Source: an uncultured Pelagibacteraceae bacterium (GTDB lineage: Bacteria; Pseudomonadota; Alphaproteobacteria; Pelagibacterales; Pelagibacteraceae). Taken from it: a stretch of 64,000 nucleotides of DNA. The notes beneath the pieces were generated by a model. It saw nothing but the letters and a program-made list of their open reading frames with translations. It did no database searches and had not been told where the DNA came from. This document shows positions 38,672-49,425 of the stretch, in pieces. Both the position numbers and the translations under genes were made by a program. Position 1 is the first letter of the stretch. Each line of letters opens with the position of its first letter. The stretch lies in contig CABYSJ010000002.1 in assembly GCA_902521615.1 (NCBI GenBank), positions 31,615 to 95,614 on the forward strand, written 5' to 3'.

Positions 38672-41250
38672 TTTATCTTTTTTTTAGATTTTTTATTTTT
38701 ATCGTATTCTCTTCTTTTCTCAATTAGTATAAGAGCCTCTTCCATTGTTAGCTCTACTGGATCTTTTTCCTCGGGTATTGTTGCATTCAGAGATTTATAT
38801 TTAATGTATGGTCCATATTGACCTTTCATGATACGGACTGGCTTTTTATCTTCAGGATGCTCCCCTAAATCTTTTATAATTGAAGAAGACATTCTACCAG
38901 GTTTTGCCTCAGCTATCAGTGTAATTGCTTTATTTAATCCTATAGAAAAAATTTCTTCGACATTTTCTATTCTAGCTGATTTATTTTCACATTTTAGATA
39001 CGGTCCAAATCTACCAGTGTTCAAAGTGATTTCTTTTTGATTTTCAGGATTTATGCCCAATGATTTAGGTAATGAGCATAGAAATTTTGCTTTATTTAAA
39101 TCAATACTTTCTAATTCAATTCCTTTTGGAATAGACACATTTTTTAATAGTTCATTTACCTCAGTTTTCTTTTTCTTAGTTTGTTTTCTTTTTTTAGGTT
39201 TTTCTTCTTCAATATTTTCTTCAAGAATTTTTTCATACTGAAGATAAGGACCAAATCTCCCATTTTTTAAAAAAATATCATTTCCATTCTCATGTTTTCC
39301 TAGAAATTTTGGTTCTGCTAATTGTGACTGAGCAGCTGCTTTAGCTTTTGATAATGGTCTTGTAAATTTACACTCAGGATAATTTGAACAACCAATAAAT
39401 GCACCTCCCCTAAAACTATTTTTTAAACTAAGGGAACCTGTGTCACATAACTGACATTTTCTAACTATCTTTCCTTCTTTATCAGTGTCAAATATTAATG
39501 CTCCCAAACTTTCATTTAAAAGATCTAAAACCTCTCTAGTTCTTTTTTCTTTTACCTCTGAAACATTGCTGTTAAAATCTTTCCAAAACATTTCTAAGAC
39601 TTTTAACCAACTTTCTTTTCCAGAAGTTATTTCATCTAGCTGATCCTCTAGTCCGGCTGTAAAGTTATAATCTACATACTTTGAAAATAGTTTTTCTAAA
39701 AACGCAGAAATTAATTTACCTCTATCAGTTGGAAAAAATCTTTTGTTAACTATTTCAGCATAACCTCTATTTGCTATTGTTGAAATAATACTTGCATAAG
39801 TTGAAGGTCTTCCAATTCCTAACTCTTCTAATTTTTTAACCAAACTCGCCTCAGAGTAACGTGGGGGAGGTTGGGTAAAATGTTGTTCATCAATAAGAGC
39901 TTCTATATTAATTGGTCCTTTTGACATCTCAGGTAAAATTTGCTCATCATCATCAATGCTTTGATTTGAATAAACTTTTAAAAATCCATCAAATTTCAAA
40001 ACCGATCCGCTTGATTTACATATAGTTTTACCGTCATCAGACTCAATAGTTATTGTATTTCTATCAAATTTTGCTGTTTCCATTTGAGACGATAGAGCTC
40101 TAGACCAAATTAAAGAATATAATTTTTGTTGGTCAGAACTTAAATACTTTTTAATAGAGTCTGGATTTCTATTAATATCAGTTGGTCTTATTGCTTCATG
40201 AGCTTCCTGAGCGTTTTTTGCTTTTTTTCCTGAGTAATTATTTGGATTTTCTGGCAAGTATTCGTTACCATATTCTTTTTTAATAAAATTTCTAAAATCA
40301 GTGACAGCATCAGCTGACAAATTAGTTCCATCCGTTCTCATATATGTAATTAACCCAACTGTATCTCCTTCAATTTCTATTCCTTGATAAAGTTTTTGTG
40401 CTATTTGCATTGTTCTTGATGCTCCAAAACCTAATCTACTAGATGCAACTTGCTGAAGTGTTGAAGTAGTAAAGGGTCCTGAGGGATTTCTGCTAACAAC
40501 TTTTGAGGAAATATCAGTTATGTTAAATTTTTTGTTCCAAATATTATCAATTGCCTTTCCAATTTCTTCTTTATTTTTAAATGAAAATTTTTCAATTTTT
40601 TCTCCATCAAGTTGAGAAATACTTGCTGTAATTTTGCTTTTGTTTTTATCCTGAAAATTAATACTTAGTGTCCAAAATTCTTCAGGCTTGAATAATTCAA
40701 TTTCATGCTCTCTTTCAGTGATCAATTTCAATGCAACAGATTGAACTCTACCTGCAGATTTTGAACCAGGTAGTTTAGTCCAAAGTATTGGTGATATATT
40801 AAATCCTACCAAATAATCTAGTGCTCTTCTAGCCATGTATGCATCGACTAATAAGGGCTCTATCTGTCTTGGATTTTCAATACCATGTGTGACGGCTTTT
40901 TTTGTTATTTCGTTAAATACCACACGTTCAATTTCTTTATCCTTTAAAAGTTTTTTTTCATTTAAATACTCTTTTACATGCCATGCTATTGCCTCACCCT
41001 CACGATCTGGGTCAGTAGCAAGAATTATTTTTGAAGAATCTTTCGCAGCATCAGTAATTTCTTTTAAATATTTTTTTGAAAAGCTATCAACTTCCCATTC
41101 CATTTTAAAATTTTGATCAGGATCAACTGATCCATTTTTTGAAGGAAGATCTCTAATATGACCATAGCTTGCTAAAACAGTATAGTTATCACCTAAATAT
41201 TTATTAATTGTTTTCGCTTTAGCAGGGCTTTCAACTATGACTAGATTCAT
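38668..41250 (-). CDS. topA: DNA topoisomerase I (type IA)
   Basis: Relaxes negative supercoils by single-strand passage. The 860 residues start MNLVIVESPAKAKTINKYLG (Toprim) with acidic DPDREGEAIAWHV, and the catalytic Tyr lies in VGLITYMRTDGTNLS (near residue 303). One C4 zinc ribbon is seen (CQLCDTGSLS, then GCSNYPECKFT), followed by repeated basic C-terminal modules of the GRFGPYLQYE/GRFGPYLKCE/GQYGPYIKYK type, the usual alphaproteobacterial tail. Upstream of it lies plsY on the same strand, 37 bp away. Confidence 0.98.
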   Translation of the reverse strand: MNLVIVESPAKAKTINKYLGDNYTVLASYGHIRDLPSKNGSVDPDQNFKMEWEVDSFSKKYLKEITDAAKDSSKIILATDPDREGEAIAWHVKEYLNEKKLLKDKEIERVVFNEITKKAVTHGIENPRQIEPLLVDAYMARRALDYLVGFNISPILWTKLPGSKSAGRVQSVALKLITEREHEIELFKPEEFWTLSINFQDKNKSKITASISQLDGEKIEKFSFKNKEEIGKAIDNIWNKKFNITDISSKVVSRNPSGPFTTSTLQQVASSRLGFGASRTMQIAQKLYQGIEIEGDTVGLITYMRTDGTNLSADAVTDFRNFIKKEYGNEYLPENPNNYSGKKAKNAQEAHEAIRPTDINRNPDSIKKYLSSDQQKLYSLIWSRALSSQMETAKFDRNTITIESDDGKTICKSSGSVLKFDGFLKVYSNQSIDDDEQILPEMSKGPINIEALIDEQHFTQPPPRYSEASLVKKLEELGIGRPSTYASIISTIANRGYAEIVNKRFFPTDRGKLISAFLEKLFSKYVDYNFTAGLEDQLDEITSGKESWLKVLEMFWKDFNSNVSEVKEKRTREVLDLLNESLGALIFDTDKEGKIVRKCQLCDTGSLSLKNSFRGGAFIGCSNYPECKFTRPLSKAKAAAQSQLAEPKFLGKHENGNDIFLKNGRFGPYLQYEKILEENIEEEKPKKRKQTKKKKTEVNELLKNVSIPKGIELESIDLNKAKFLCSLPKSLGINPENQKEITLNTGRFGPYLKCENKSARIENVEEIFSIGLNKAITLIAEAKPGRMSSSIIKDLGEHPEDKKPVRIMKGQYGPYIKYKSLNATIPEEKDPVELTMEEALILIEKRREYDKNKKSKKKIK

Positions 41251-41287
41251 AAAATAACAAACTACTCAAAAGAGTTTGATAGTCAAA

Positions 41288-41866
41288 TTAATAAATTTTT
41301 GTCTTAGTTTCTTCTTTATTTTTCAAGCGTTTAATATTTTCTCTGTGGGTAAAAAATATTAAAATAAACATTATCACAAAAAAAAATACATTTTCTGAAC
41401 CCTCAAAAATTAAAATATAAACCGGTATAGAAAGTGATCCTATCAAGGAAGATAAAGATGAATATTTGGAAATAAAAAAAATTATTAACCAACAAATACC
41501 AAACACCAAACCAAAAATAATATTTAAAGAAAAAAGTATCCCAACATATGTTGCTACACCTTTGCCACCTTTAAATTTTAACCATACTGGAAACACATGA
41601 CCTATAAAAGCGCAAAAAGCTGATATATATATTCCATCAGGAAAATTAATTTTAATGTATAAAACAGGTATTACTGCCTTTAACACATCAAGTATTAGTG
41701 TTGAATAACCAATTAACTTGTTACCACTTCTTAAAGCATTTGTTGCGCCAATATTACCAGAACCAATTTCTCTAATATCTTTTTTTAAAAATACTTTGGT
41801 TAAAATTAATCCAAAAGGAATTGATCCCATTAGGTATGAGATTATACCTATTATAAAAAGTTCCAT
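41288..41866 (-). CDS. plsY: acyl-phosphate:glycerol-3-phosphate acyltransferase
   Basis: PlsY transfers acyl groups from acyl phosphate to glycerol-3-phosphate, the first step of phospholipid synthesis, in the inner membrane. The 192 residues show about five hydrophobic helices and all three conserved loops: GSIPFGLIL, then REIGSGNIGATNALRSGN, and HVFPVWLKFKGGKGVATYVG. Two bases separate it from the dihydroorotase-like gene upstream, indicating co-transcription with pyrB. Confidence 0.96.
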   Translation of the reverse strand: MELFIIGIISYLMGSIPFGLILTKVFLKKDIREIGSGNIGATNALRSGNKLIGYSTLILDVLKAVIPVLYIKINFPDGIYISAFCAFIGHVFPVWLKFKGGKGVATYVGILFSLNIIFGLVFGICWLIIFFISKYSSLSSLIGSLSIPVYILIFEGSENVFFFVIMFILIFFTHRENIKRLKNKEETKTKIY

Positions 41867-41868
41867 TT

Positions 41869-43155
41869 TTATATTTTAAATAATTCTATACCTTTTACAA
41901 ATGTATTGGTTACTTTTCCTTGAAGTTTCTTATCTTCAATTGAAGTATTTTTAGATTTAGAGATTAAATTTTCTTTTTTTACAATCCATGGTTTATTGAT
42001 ATCTACTATACAAAAATCTGCATCATTACCAATAGACAGGTTTCCTTTATTTATATTTAATATTTTTGCTGGGTTAGAGGTTAGAGCTTGAATTATAGTT
42101 TCAAGTTTTACAGATCCATTATGAAATAATTCTAAACTTAAGGATAACAATGTTTCAATACCAGATGCACCTGTTGCAGCTTGTGCAAAAGTTAATCTTT
42201 TAGATTCTTCATCTTCAGGTTTATGGTCAGAAACAATTACATCAATAGTTTTATCTTTTAATCCTTGAACTAAAGCTTCTCGATCTTCTTCTCTTCTCAG
42301 TGGAGGTGATAATTTTAAAAATGTTCTAAAATCTCCAATATCATTTTCATTTAATGAAAGATTGTTTATTGATACACCGCAAGTAAATTTAACGTTTTGT
42401 TTACGTTCTTTAATTATATCTACAGATTTTCCTGCTGATAGTTGAGATATATGATATCGACATTTGGTTTTTTCTAAAAGAGTAAGATCTCTTTCAATTA
42501 TAATTCTTTCAGCAATATCTGGTATACTTGATAAGCCTAGTTTTGTTGCAATAATACCAGAATTAATCATGCCATTTTTAGCTAAATCGTAATCTTCAGC
42601 ATGTTGCATTATAAGACATCCCAAATCTTTAGCTGAATTCATAATTCTAGACATAAGTCTAGTATTTTGAATTGTTTTTACTCCGTCAGTAAAAGCAATA
42701 ATTCCTTTTTTAGCTAGCAATCCAAATTCAGTCATATTGGTGCCATTAGTGTTTTGAGTTAATGAAGCGCAAGGAAAGATATTTATTTTAGATTTATCAC
42801 GTCCTCTTCTTTTTAAAAAATCTACAATTGATACATTGTCTATAATTGGATCTGTATTAGGCATTGTTACAACCGAGGTAACTCCACCAGATAATGCAGC
42901 ATTACTCAAAGTTCTAAAATTTTCTTTATATTCATATCCTGGCTCGCCTACAAAAACTCTCATATCTACTATCCCAGGAAATATATATTTACCCTTTAAG
43001 TTGGTAGGCTTTTCTCTAGTTGGTATATTATTTGTATTTACCTTTTTTCCTATAGCTTCTATCTTTCCGTCTTCTCCAATTATTAATCCACCATTCTCGT
43101 TTATTGAGTTATGAGGATCTATAATATTTGCATTTATAAAGTATTGTTTTTTCAT
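41869..43155 (-). CDS. pyrX: dihydroorotase-like protein, probably non-catalytic (PyrC'/PyrX type)
   Basis: A 428-residue class I dihydroorotase homologue directly after pyrB. The fold is clear: PGIVDMRVFVGEPGYEYKE, MPNTDPIID, MQHAEDYDLAKNG, KLSPPLRREEDREALVQGLK and the DH of VSDHKPEDEE. Key ligands are changed, however. The usual HxHxR reads R66-V-F68-V-G70, the HxxH segment reads YHISQ (Gln238), the PHHL motif reads INNL, and DHxPH reads DHKPE. Such pseudo-dihydroorotases in Pseudomonas pack with aspartate carbamoyltransferase and support its assembly. I infer the same role here; an active PyrC should lie elsewhere. Confidence 0.85.
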   Translation of the reverse strand: MKKQYFINANIIDPHNSINENGGLIIGEDGKIEAIGKKVNTNNIPTREKPTNLKGKYIFPGIVDMRVFVGEPGYEYKENFRTLSNAALSGGVTSVVTMPNTDPIIDNVSIVDFLKRRGRDKSKINIFPCASLTQNTNGTNMTEFGLLAKKGIIAFTDGVKTIQNTRLMSRIMNSAKDLGCLIMQHAEDYDLAKNGMINSGIIATKLGLSSIPDIAERIIIERDLTLLEKTKCRYHISQLSAGKSVDIIKERKQNVKFTCGVSINNLSLNENDIGDFRTFLKLSPPLRREEDREALVQGLKDKTIDVIVSDHKPEDEESKRLTFAQAATGASGIETLLSLSLELFHNGSVKLETIIQALTSNPAKILNINKGNLSIGNDADFCIVDINKPWIVKKENLISKSKNTSIEDKKLQGKVTNTFVKGIELFKI

Positions 43156-44097
43156 TTACTCACAAAATATTTTTAAACATGCCATTCTTACAGCAACACC
43201 TAATTCAACCTGTTCCTTAATTACACTTTTGTTTATATCGTCTGCTAATCTTGTATCAATCTCAATTCCTCTATTCATTGGACCAGGATGCATTATTAAA
43301 GCATCTGATTTTGCATGATCAAGTTTATCTGGTGTTAATCCATAATATTCGTAATACTCTCTGTTTGATGAAAGGTATGAACTTGTCATCCTTTCATTTT
43401 GCAGTCTAAGCATCATTACAATATCACAATCTTTGAGACCTTTTTTCATATCAGTAAAAGTGTTTACACCAAATTTTTCAATTTCTTTCGGCATAAGATT
43501 AGATGGAGCAACTATATTAACCTCAGCTCCTAACATTGTAAGAAGATAAATATTTGATCTAGCTACCCTTGAATGTAGTATATCCCCACATATTGCTATT
43601 TTTAATCCCTGAATTTTTTTTTTTCGATTTCTAATTGTTAATGCATCTAATAATGCTTGAGTAGGGTGCTCACGTCTACCATCACCAGCATTTAATACAA
43701 CACAATTAACTTTTTGAGATAATAAATTACAAGCACCAGAGTCTTGATGTCTGATTACGATTATATCTGGATGCATTGCATTTAAGGTCATTGCAGTATC
43801 AATCAAGGTCTCACCTTTTTTAATTGCCGAGTTACCCATATTCATTGACATAACATCCGCGCCAAGTCTTTTTCCAGCAAGTTCAAAAGAACTTTGAGTT
43901 CTAGTTGATGGCTCAAAGAATAAGTTTATTTGTGTTTTGCCTCTTAACACATCAATTTTTTTATTTTTACTCTGGTTTAATTTTATAAAAGCTTCTGACT
44001 CATCCAGGATATAATTAATATCATTAACTGATAAATCTTGGATACCTAACAGATGTTTTTGTGAGATTTTAATAGCTTTATTGGTTTGAATTGCCAT
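43156..44097 (-). CDS. pyrB: aspartate carbamoyltransferase catalytic subunit
   Basis: Joins carbamoyl phosphate and aspartate in pyrimidine synthesis. The ATG at 44097 ([18 protein letters not shown]) gives 313 residues; an upstream ATG at 44136 adds 13 doubtful residues. Motifs: [20 protein letters not shown] (carbamoyl-phosphate site), the Lys of [24 protein letters not shown], and [13 protein letters not shown]. No pyrI regulatory gene is nearby. Its stop abuts the dihydroorotase-like gene. The 42-bp upstream gap contains a perfect 10-base palindrome TATAGCTATA at 44110-44119. Confidence 0.96.
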   Translation of the reverse strand: MAIQTNKAIKISQKHLLGIQDLSVNDINYILDESEAFIKLNQSKNKKIDVLRGKTQINLFFEPSTRTQSSFELAGKRLGADVMSMNMGNSAIKKGETLIDTAMTLNAMHPDIIVIRHQDSGACNLLSQKVNCVVLNAGDGRREHPTQALLDALTIRNRKKKIQGLKIAICGDILHSRVARSNIYLLTMLGAEVNIVAPSNLMPKEIEKFGVNTFTDMKKGLKDCDIVMMLRLQNERMTSSYLSSNREYYEYYGLTPDKLDHAKSDALIMHPGPMNRGIEIDTRLADDINKSVIKEQVELGVAVRMACLKIFCE

Positions 44098-44139
44098 TAA
44101 AATTAACTCTATAGCTATAAAGCCCCTAAATGGCAAGGA

Positions 44140-44595
44140 TTAATTATTTAAATAATCTATAGCTCCTTGAAGAATAAATGCAGCTGCATTTTGATCTATG
44201 TTTTTTTCACGCTTAGAAACATTAACATCAAGCTGACTAGATAGATTAAATGCCCCCACAGTTGAAAGTCTTTCATCCCATAAGCAAACATCTACATCAA
44301 CATTTTGGTCTATATTTTTAGATACATCACTTACTGATTGAGCAGAAGGGCCTAATGAACCATCCATGTTAATTGGATATCCAATGATAATTCCTTTAAT
44401 ATTGTTTTCCTCTATTATTTTTTTTAATTCGCTGATTAGATCATAATTATTGGTTTTATTGATCGTTTTAAAAGGTGTGGCTATTGACTGTTTTTCATCA
44501 CAAATTGATACACCGATTCTTTTTGAACCAAGATCTAAACCAATCAATCTAGAGTTTTCAGACTGTTTTTTTTTGAATTCTTCAATAGTGATCAT
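44140..44595 (-). CDS. ruvX: RuvX/YqgF-family Holliday junction resolvase-like nuclease
   Basis: A 151-residue RNase H-fold protein (YqgF), linked in other bacteria to 16S rRNA 5'-end maturation and proposed as a resolvase. It shows IGLDLGSKRIGVSICDE (first catalytic Asp), GYPINMDGSLGPSAQ, LWDERLSTVGA (Glu) and the C-terminal NIDQNAAAFILQGAIDYL (Asp). All expected acidic residues are present. Upstream of pyrB on the same strand and divergent from gatC. Confidence 0.92.
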   Translation of the reverse strand: MITIEEFKKKQSENSRLIGLDLGSKRIGVSICDEKQSIATPFKTINKTNNYDLISELKKIIEENNIKGIIIGYPINMDGSLGPSAQSVSDVSKNIDQNVDVDVCLWDERLSTVGAFNLSSQLDVNVSKREKNIDQNAAAFILQGAIDYLNN

Positions 44596-44645
44596 ATTGT
44601 ATATTTTAAACTTAAGTGATAGTTTGCGACATATTTAAATACCAT

Positions 44646-44933
44646 ATGAGCATCGATCTTAAAACAATAAAGCACATATCTAAACTATCAAGAATTTCTG
44701 TAGATGAGAAAAAAGCAGAGAAACTTGCAGGAGATTTAAATTCAATTTTCGATTTTATTGAAAAACTTAACGAATTAAATACTGATAATGTTGAACCCTT
44801 AACTTCTGTTGCTGAAACAACTCTAAAACTAAGGTCAGATGAAGTAAAAAGTAAAAACTTAAGAGATCAAGTAATAAAAAATTCTCCTAAGGAAAATGAA
44901 GATTATTTTGTAGTGCCAAAGGTAATTGAATAA
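44646..44933 (+). CDS. gatC: Asp/Glu-tRNA amidotransferase subunit C
   Basis: GatC clamps GatA to GatB in the enzyme that converts misacylated Glu-tRNA(Gln) and/or Asp-tRNA(Asn) to the amide form. The start at ATG 44646 gives 95 residues (MSIDLKTIKHISKLSRISVD), matching family length; the earlier ATG at 44616 lies in the divergent promoter region. NVEPLTSVAETTLKLRSDEV is the conserved C-terminal segment. TAATG overlap couples it to gatA. Confidence 0.95.
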   Translation: MSIDLKTIKHISKLSRISVDEKKAEKLAGDLNSIFDFIEKLNELNTDNVEPLTSVAETTLKLRSDEVKSKNLRDQVIKNSPKENEDYFVVPKVIE

Positions 44934-46390
44934 TGTCAGATATAACTAAACAATCATTATCTGAGTTAGTAGAAAATATAAAAGGTAAAAAACTTTCCTC
45001 AAGTGAAGTTACTAAAGCATTTGTTGAAAGATCTGAAAAATCAAAAGAATTAAATGCATATATAACTGAAGATTATGCAAATGCTTTAAATAAAGCAAAA
45101 AAATTTGATGAAAAACCTAATCTTAATCTGAAATTACCTGGCATCCCAATGGCTGTAAAAGATTTATTTTGTACAAGAGATTTAAGAACTACGGCAGGTA
45201 GCAAGATTTTAAATAACTTTGTTCCAACATACGAGTCAACAGTGACACAAAACATTTGGAACGAAGGAGCTATCCTAATGGGGAAATTAAATTGTGATGA
45301 ATTTGCAATGGGTTCATCTAATGAAACTAGTTTTTTTGGTAATGTACAAAACCCAATTGATAAGAATTTAGTGCCCGGAGGTTCATCAGGTGGATCGTCT
45401 TCTGCTGTAGCAGCTCAATTAACACCAATAACTATTGGAACAGATACAGGTGGATCTATAAGACAGCCTGCTTCATTTACTGGAACTGTCGGATTAAAAC
45501 CTACTTACGGTAGTTGCTCTAGATATGGAATTGTAGCATTTGCATCATCCCTAGATCAAGCTGGTCCAATGGCACAAAATGTTAAAGATTGTGCATTGTT
45601 ACAGGAAGTTATTAGCACTTATGATGAAAAAGATTCTACTTCAATAGATTTTAAAAGAAACGAGTACAGTAAAGAATTAACAAAAGATATTAAAGGTAAA
45701 AAAATAGGAATACCCAAAGAATATAGAGTAGATGGCATGCCTAAAGAAATAGAAGACCTATGGAAAAAAGGTATAGAATATGCAAAAGATTGTGGTGCCG
45801 AGATAATCGATATATCTCTACCTCATACTAATTATGCACTACCAACTTATTACATAGTAGCACCAGCAGAGGCCTCATCTAATTTGGCTAGATATGACGG
45901 TGTTAAATACGGTTTTAGAGCTGAAGGAGAAAATCTTATTGATATGTATGAAAAAACTAGATCTAAAGGATTTGGTGCTGAGGTTCAAAGAAGAATAATG
46001 ATTGGGACTTATGTTTTATCTTCAGGATATTATGATGCTTATTATCTCAAAGCACAAAAGGTAAGAAAACTTATTAAAAATGATTTTGATTATGCTTATA
46101 AAAAGGTTGATGCAATTCTAACCCCATCTACTCCAAGTTCTGCGTTTAAAATTGGTGAAAAAACAAATGATCCAGTTTCAATGTATTTAAATGATATTTT
46201 TACTGTTCCTGTAAATTTAGCAGGTTTACCTGGAATTTCTATACCCGCAGGCCATGATGCTAAAGGATATCCATTAGGATTACAGATAATTGGTAAAGCT
46301 TTTGATGAACAAAATATTTTAAACATTGCATACGCCATGGAAGAAAAAATTAATTTTAAAAACAATATTAATGATTGGTGGATTAAGTGA
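44933..46390 (+). CDS. gatA: Asp/Glu-tRNA amidotransferase subunit A
   Basis: The 485-residue amidase subunit that frees ammonia from glutamine. The Ser-cis-Ser-Lys triad is visible: Lys in [11 protein letters not shown], and the Ser residues in [15 protein letters not shown] and [16 protein letters not shown]. The ammonia then travels to GatB. It shares four bases (GTGA) with gatB. A full gatCAB set suggests that glutaminyl- and/or asparaginyl-tRNA is made indirectly in this organism. Confidence 0.98.
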   Translation: MSDITKQSLSELVENIKGKKLSSSEVTKAFVERSEKSKELNAYITEDYANALNKAKKFDEKPNLNLKLPGIPMAVKDLFCTRDLRTTAGSKILNNFVPTYESTVTQNIWNEGAILMGKLNCDEFAMGSSNETSFFGNVQNPIDKNLVPGGSSGGSSSAVAAQLTPITIGTDTGGSIRQPASFTGTVGLKPTYGSCSRYGIVAFASSLDQAGPMAQNVKDCALLQEVISTYDEKDSTSIDFKRNEYSKELTKDIKGKKIGIPKEYRVDGMPKEIEDLWKKGIEYAKDCGAEIIDISLPHTNYALPTYYIVAPAEASSNLARYDGVKYGFRAEGENLIDMYEKTRSKGFGAEVQRRIMIGTYVLSSGYYDAYYLKAQKVRKLIKNDFDYAYKKVDAILTPSTPSSAFKIGEKTNDPVSMYLNDIFTVPVNLAGLPGISIPAGHDAKGYPLGLQIIGKAFDEQNILNIAYAMEEKINFKNNINDWWIK

Positions 46391-47850
46391 GTAAGAACAA
46401 ATCTGAATATCTAATTAATAGACATGATAATCAATATGAAGTTGTCATTGGTTTAGAAGTTCATGCACAAGTTACATCTGAGTCAAAATTATTTTCAACA
46501 TCGGCAACCAAATTTGGAGGTGAGCCAAATACTCAAGTAAGTTTAGTTGATGCAGCATTTCCAGGAATGTTGCCAGTAATAAACGAGTATTGCGTAAAAC
46601 AAGCTATTAAAACAGGAATTGGTTTAAAAGCTAAAATCAATAAAAGATCTGTCTTTGATAGAAAAAATTATTTTTATGCTGACTTGCCTCAAGGGTATCA
46701 AATCTCACAATTCAAAGATCCAATTGTAGGTGAGGGCAAAGTAATACTTGATATGCCAGATGGTCAAAAAGAGGTAGGTATAGAAAGATTACACTTGGAG
46801 CAAGATGCAGGTAAAAGCATTCATGATTTAGATCCTAAAAATACTTTTGTAGATTTAAATAGATCAGGTGTGGCTTTAATGGAAATTGTAAGTAAACCTG
46901 ACCTAAGGTCCCCAGATGAAGTAAATGCATATATTAAAAAATTAAGATCTATAATGAGATATTTAGGCACTTGTGATGGAAACATGCAGGAAGGATCTTT
47001 AAGAGCTGATGTAAATGTATCTGTGAGAAAAAAAGGTTCAAAAGAGTTTGGAACCCGATGTGAGATCAAAAATGTTAATTCAATAAAGTTCATGCAGATG
47101 GCAATTGAATACGAAGCTAATAGACAAGTTGATTTAATTGAGGATGGTCAAACGATTGATCAAGAAACAAGACTTTTTGATACTAAAAAGAATGAAACTA
47201 GATCAATGAGATCAAAAGAAGATGCTCATGATTATAGATATTTTCCAGATCCAGACTTATTACCATTAGAAGTTTCAGATGATTTTATTGAAAACTTAAA
47301 ATCAGAAATTCCAGAGCTACCTGATGAAAAGAAAAAAAGATTTATAGAAAAATTCAAGTTATCTCCTTATGAAGCAAACATTTTAGTTTCTGATATTGAA
47401 ACATCAAATTACTTTGAAAATGTAATTAAGAAGTCTGATGTAAAACTTGCAACAAATTGGATAATTGGTGAATTATTTGCAGCGTTAAATGAAAAAAATT
47501 TAGAAATAACTGAAAGCCCTATAAGCGCAGGCAACTTATCAAAATTAATTAATTTAATTAAAGACGGAACAATTTCTGGAAAAATTGCAAAAACAGTTTT
47601 TGAACAAATGATGGAAGGCGACAAAGATCCTCAGAAAATTGTTGAAGAAAAAGGTTTAAAACAAGAGAGTGATCCAAAAGCACTTGAGGCACTGATAGAT
47701 AAGGTTATTGATGATAACAGAGACAAAGCTACTGAATATAAATCAGGTAAAGTTAAATTATTTGGTTTCTTTGTGGGTCAAGTAATGAAAGTTTCTGGTG
47801 GAAAAGCAAATCCTCAATTAGTTAATGAGATTTTAATGAAAAAACTTTAG
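46387..47850 (+). CDS. gatB: Asp/Glu-tRNA amidotransferase subunit B
   Basis: The 487-residue kinase/transamidase subunit, which activates the misacylated tRNA with ATP. It begins at a GTG overlapping the gatA stop. Signature: [20 protein letters not shown], then [35 protein letters not shown], and [15 protein letters not shown]-terminal YqeY-like tRNA-binding tail ([20 protein letters not shown]) is intact. Confidence 0.98.
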   Translation: MSKNKSEYLINRHDNQYEVVIGLEVHAQVTSESKLFSTSATKFGGEPNTQVSLVDAAFPGMLPVINEYCVKQAIKTGIGLKAKINKRSVFDRKNYFYADLPQGYQISQFKDPIVGEGKVILDMPDGQKEVGIERLHLEQDAGKSIHDLDPKNTFVDLNRSGVALMEIVSKPDLRSPDEVNAYIKKLRSIMRYLGTCDGNMQEGSLRADVNVSVRKKGSKEFGTRCEIKNVNSIKFMQMAIEYEANRQVDLIEDGQTIDQETRLFDTKKNETRSMRSKEDAHDYRYFPDPDLLPLEVSDDFIENLKSEIPELPDEKKKRFIEKFKLSPYEANILVSDIETSNYFENVIKKSDVKLATNWIIGELFAALNEKNLEITESPISAGNLSKLINLIKDGTISGKIAKTVFEQMMEGDKDPQKIVEEKGLKQESDPKALEALIDKVIDDNRDKATEYKSGKVKLFGFFVGQVMKVSGGKANPQLVNEILMKKL

Positions 47851-47855
47851 AATTT

Positions 47856-48506
47856 ATGGGTTCAGACCTAAATATAACTAAAGAACTCCAAGAGTATATT
47901 TTAAGTCATGGATTTAATTTACATCCAGTCCAAAAAGAAATAATTGATTACAACATTTCTCTTGGTCATATCAAAAGAATGCAAATCTCAATTTCACAAA
48001 GTCAATTTCTGCATTTAATTATAAAAATTTCAAATATCAAAAAAATTTTAGAGATAGGTACATTTACAGGATTAAGTACGTTATCTATGGCTTTGGCACT
48101 ATCAGATGACGGCAGAATAATTGCTTTAGATAAAAATGAAGAAACTAATAAAGTTGCAATAGATTTTTTTAAAAAAGCTAATCAAGATCATAAAATAAAA
48201 ACATTAATTAAACCTGCTTTAGAAAGTTTAGATGAAATTAAAAATGAAAAGTTTGATTTAGTTTTTATTGATGCTGATAAAATGAATTATATTGAATACT
48301 ATGAACGTTCTTTACAATTATTGAGCAAAAATGGTCTAATAATCATTGATAATGTTTTATGGTATGGAGAAGTTGTGAATGAAAACAATAACGATAAATT
48401 TACTAAAAATATTAAAGAGTTTAATAGTCATATCTCAAAGGATACAAGAGTTGAAAAGTTAATAATTCCTCTTGGTGATGGAATGACTGTTTGTAGAAAA
48501 TTATAA
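47856..48506 (+). CDS. SAM-dependent O-methyltransferase (Methyltransf_3/COMT-like family)
   Basis: A 216-residue class I methyltransferase. Motif I is ILEIGTFTGLSTLSMALAL (from residue 65), followed by GRIIALDKNEE, LVFIDADKMNYIEYYERSLQ with the metal-binding Asp residues, and IIDNVLWYGEVV. The family methylates catechol-like hydroxyls using Mg2+ and SAM; bacterial substrates are mostly unknown. It follows gatB by 5 bp and overlaps trhO by one base. No specific role can be assigned. Confidence 0.85.
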   Translation: MGSDLNITKELQEYILSHGFNLHPVQKEIIDYNISLGHIKRMQISISQSQFLHLIIKISNIKKILEIGTFTGLSTLSMALALSDDGRIIALDKNEETNKVAIDFFKKANQDHKIKTLIKPALESLDEIKNEKFDLVFIDADKMNYIEYYERSLQLLSKNGLIIIDNVLWYGEVVNENNNDKFTKNIKEFNSHISKDTRVEKLIIPLGDGMTVCRKL

Positions 48507-49411
48507 TGTTTGAAGTAGTTGGTTTTTATAAATTTATCAAAATTTCTTATCTAAAGAAAAATCAGAAAGTTTTATTAGAAACTTTAAAAAAGAAAAACAT
48601 TAGAGGTACAATAATTATCTCTAAAGAAGGGGTAAATGGAACTATCTCTGGTAAAGCTGCAGACATTAAATTCACAATTAACAATTTAAAAAGAGCTTTT
48701 AAATTTAAAGAATTTAACAGCAGCAATAATTCTAAAAGCTTATTCCAACCATTTCATAAACCTAAAGTGAAAATCAAAAACGAGGTTGTTCCTATGAATT
48801 TAATTTTAAACAAAAGAATAAAGAAAAAGAATAGCCATGTAGATCCAATCAAATGGAATAAGCTTATTAAAGAAAAGGATACGGTTCTTATAGATGCTAG
48901 AAAACCATTTGAGTATGATGTTGGAACATTTAAGGGAGCAATCAATCCTGATGTTGATAACTTTAGAGATTTTCCAAAATATCTAAAAAAATTAAAAAAA
49001 AATCAACCTATAGCTATGTTTTGTACTGGTGGAATTCGTTGTGAAAAGGCATCTGTATATTTGGAGAATAAAGGGTTTAATAATATTTATCAGTTAAATG
49101 GTGGAATTTTAAATTATCTTAAAAAAACAAATAAGAAAAAAAGTTTATGGAAAGGTGAATGCTTTGTTTTTGATAACAGGATTAGTTTAAAACATGGTCT
49201 TAAAGTTGGTTCTTACTCAATGTGTAGCGGTTGTAGGAAGCCAGTATCTCGTAAGGATAAAAAATCAAAAAAATATGAAGAGGGTGTTTCATGTCCAAAT
49301 TGTCACGACAATTTAACAGATCATCAAAAATCAAGATTTAGGATGAGACAAAAACAAATTAATCTTGCTAAAGAAGCAGGAAAAAGACATATCTTTCAAA
49401 AAGAGTATTAA
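48506..49411 (+). CDS. trhO: rhodanese-domain tRNA uridine hydroxylase TrhO (YceA/UPF0176)
   Basis: The 301-residue protein has the YceA plan: N-terminal domain (TIIISKEGVNGTISGKAADI), a rhodanese domain (DTVLIDARKPFEYDVGTFKG) with active-site loop MFCTGGIRCEKASVYL, and a C-terminal Cys-rich segment (MCSGCRKPVSRKDK, then CPNCHDNLTD). TrhO homologues are known to make 5-hydroxyuridine at position 34 of certain tRNAs in an oxygen-dependent reaction. Assignment is by architecture. Overlaps the methyltransferase by one base. Confidence 0.9.
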   Translation: MFEVVGFYKFIKISYLKKNQKVLLETLKKKNIRGTIIISKEGVNGTISGKAADIKFTINNLKRAFKFKEFNSSNNSKSLFQPFHKPKVKIKNEVVPMNLILNKRIKKKNSHVDPIKWNKLIKEKDTVLIDARKPFEYDVGTFKGAINPDVDNFRDFPKYLKKLKKNQPIAMFCTGGIRCEKASVYLENKGFNNIYQLNGGILNYLKKTNKKKSLWKGECFVFDNRISLKHGLKVGSYSMCSGCRKPVSRKDKKSKKYEEGVSCPNCHDNLTDHQKSRFRMRQKQINLAKEAGKRHIFQKEY

Positions 49412-49425
49412 CAAATCTTAAATTA

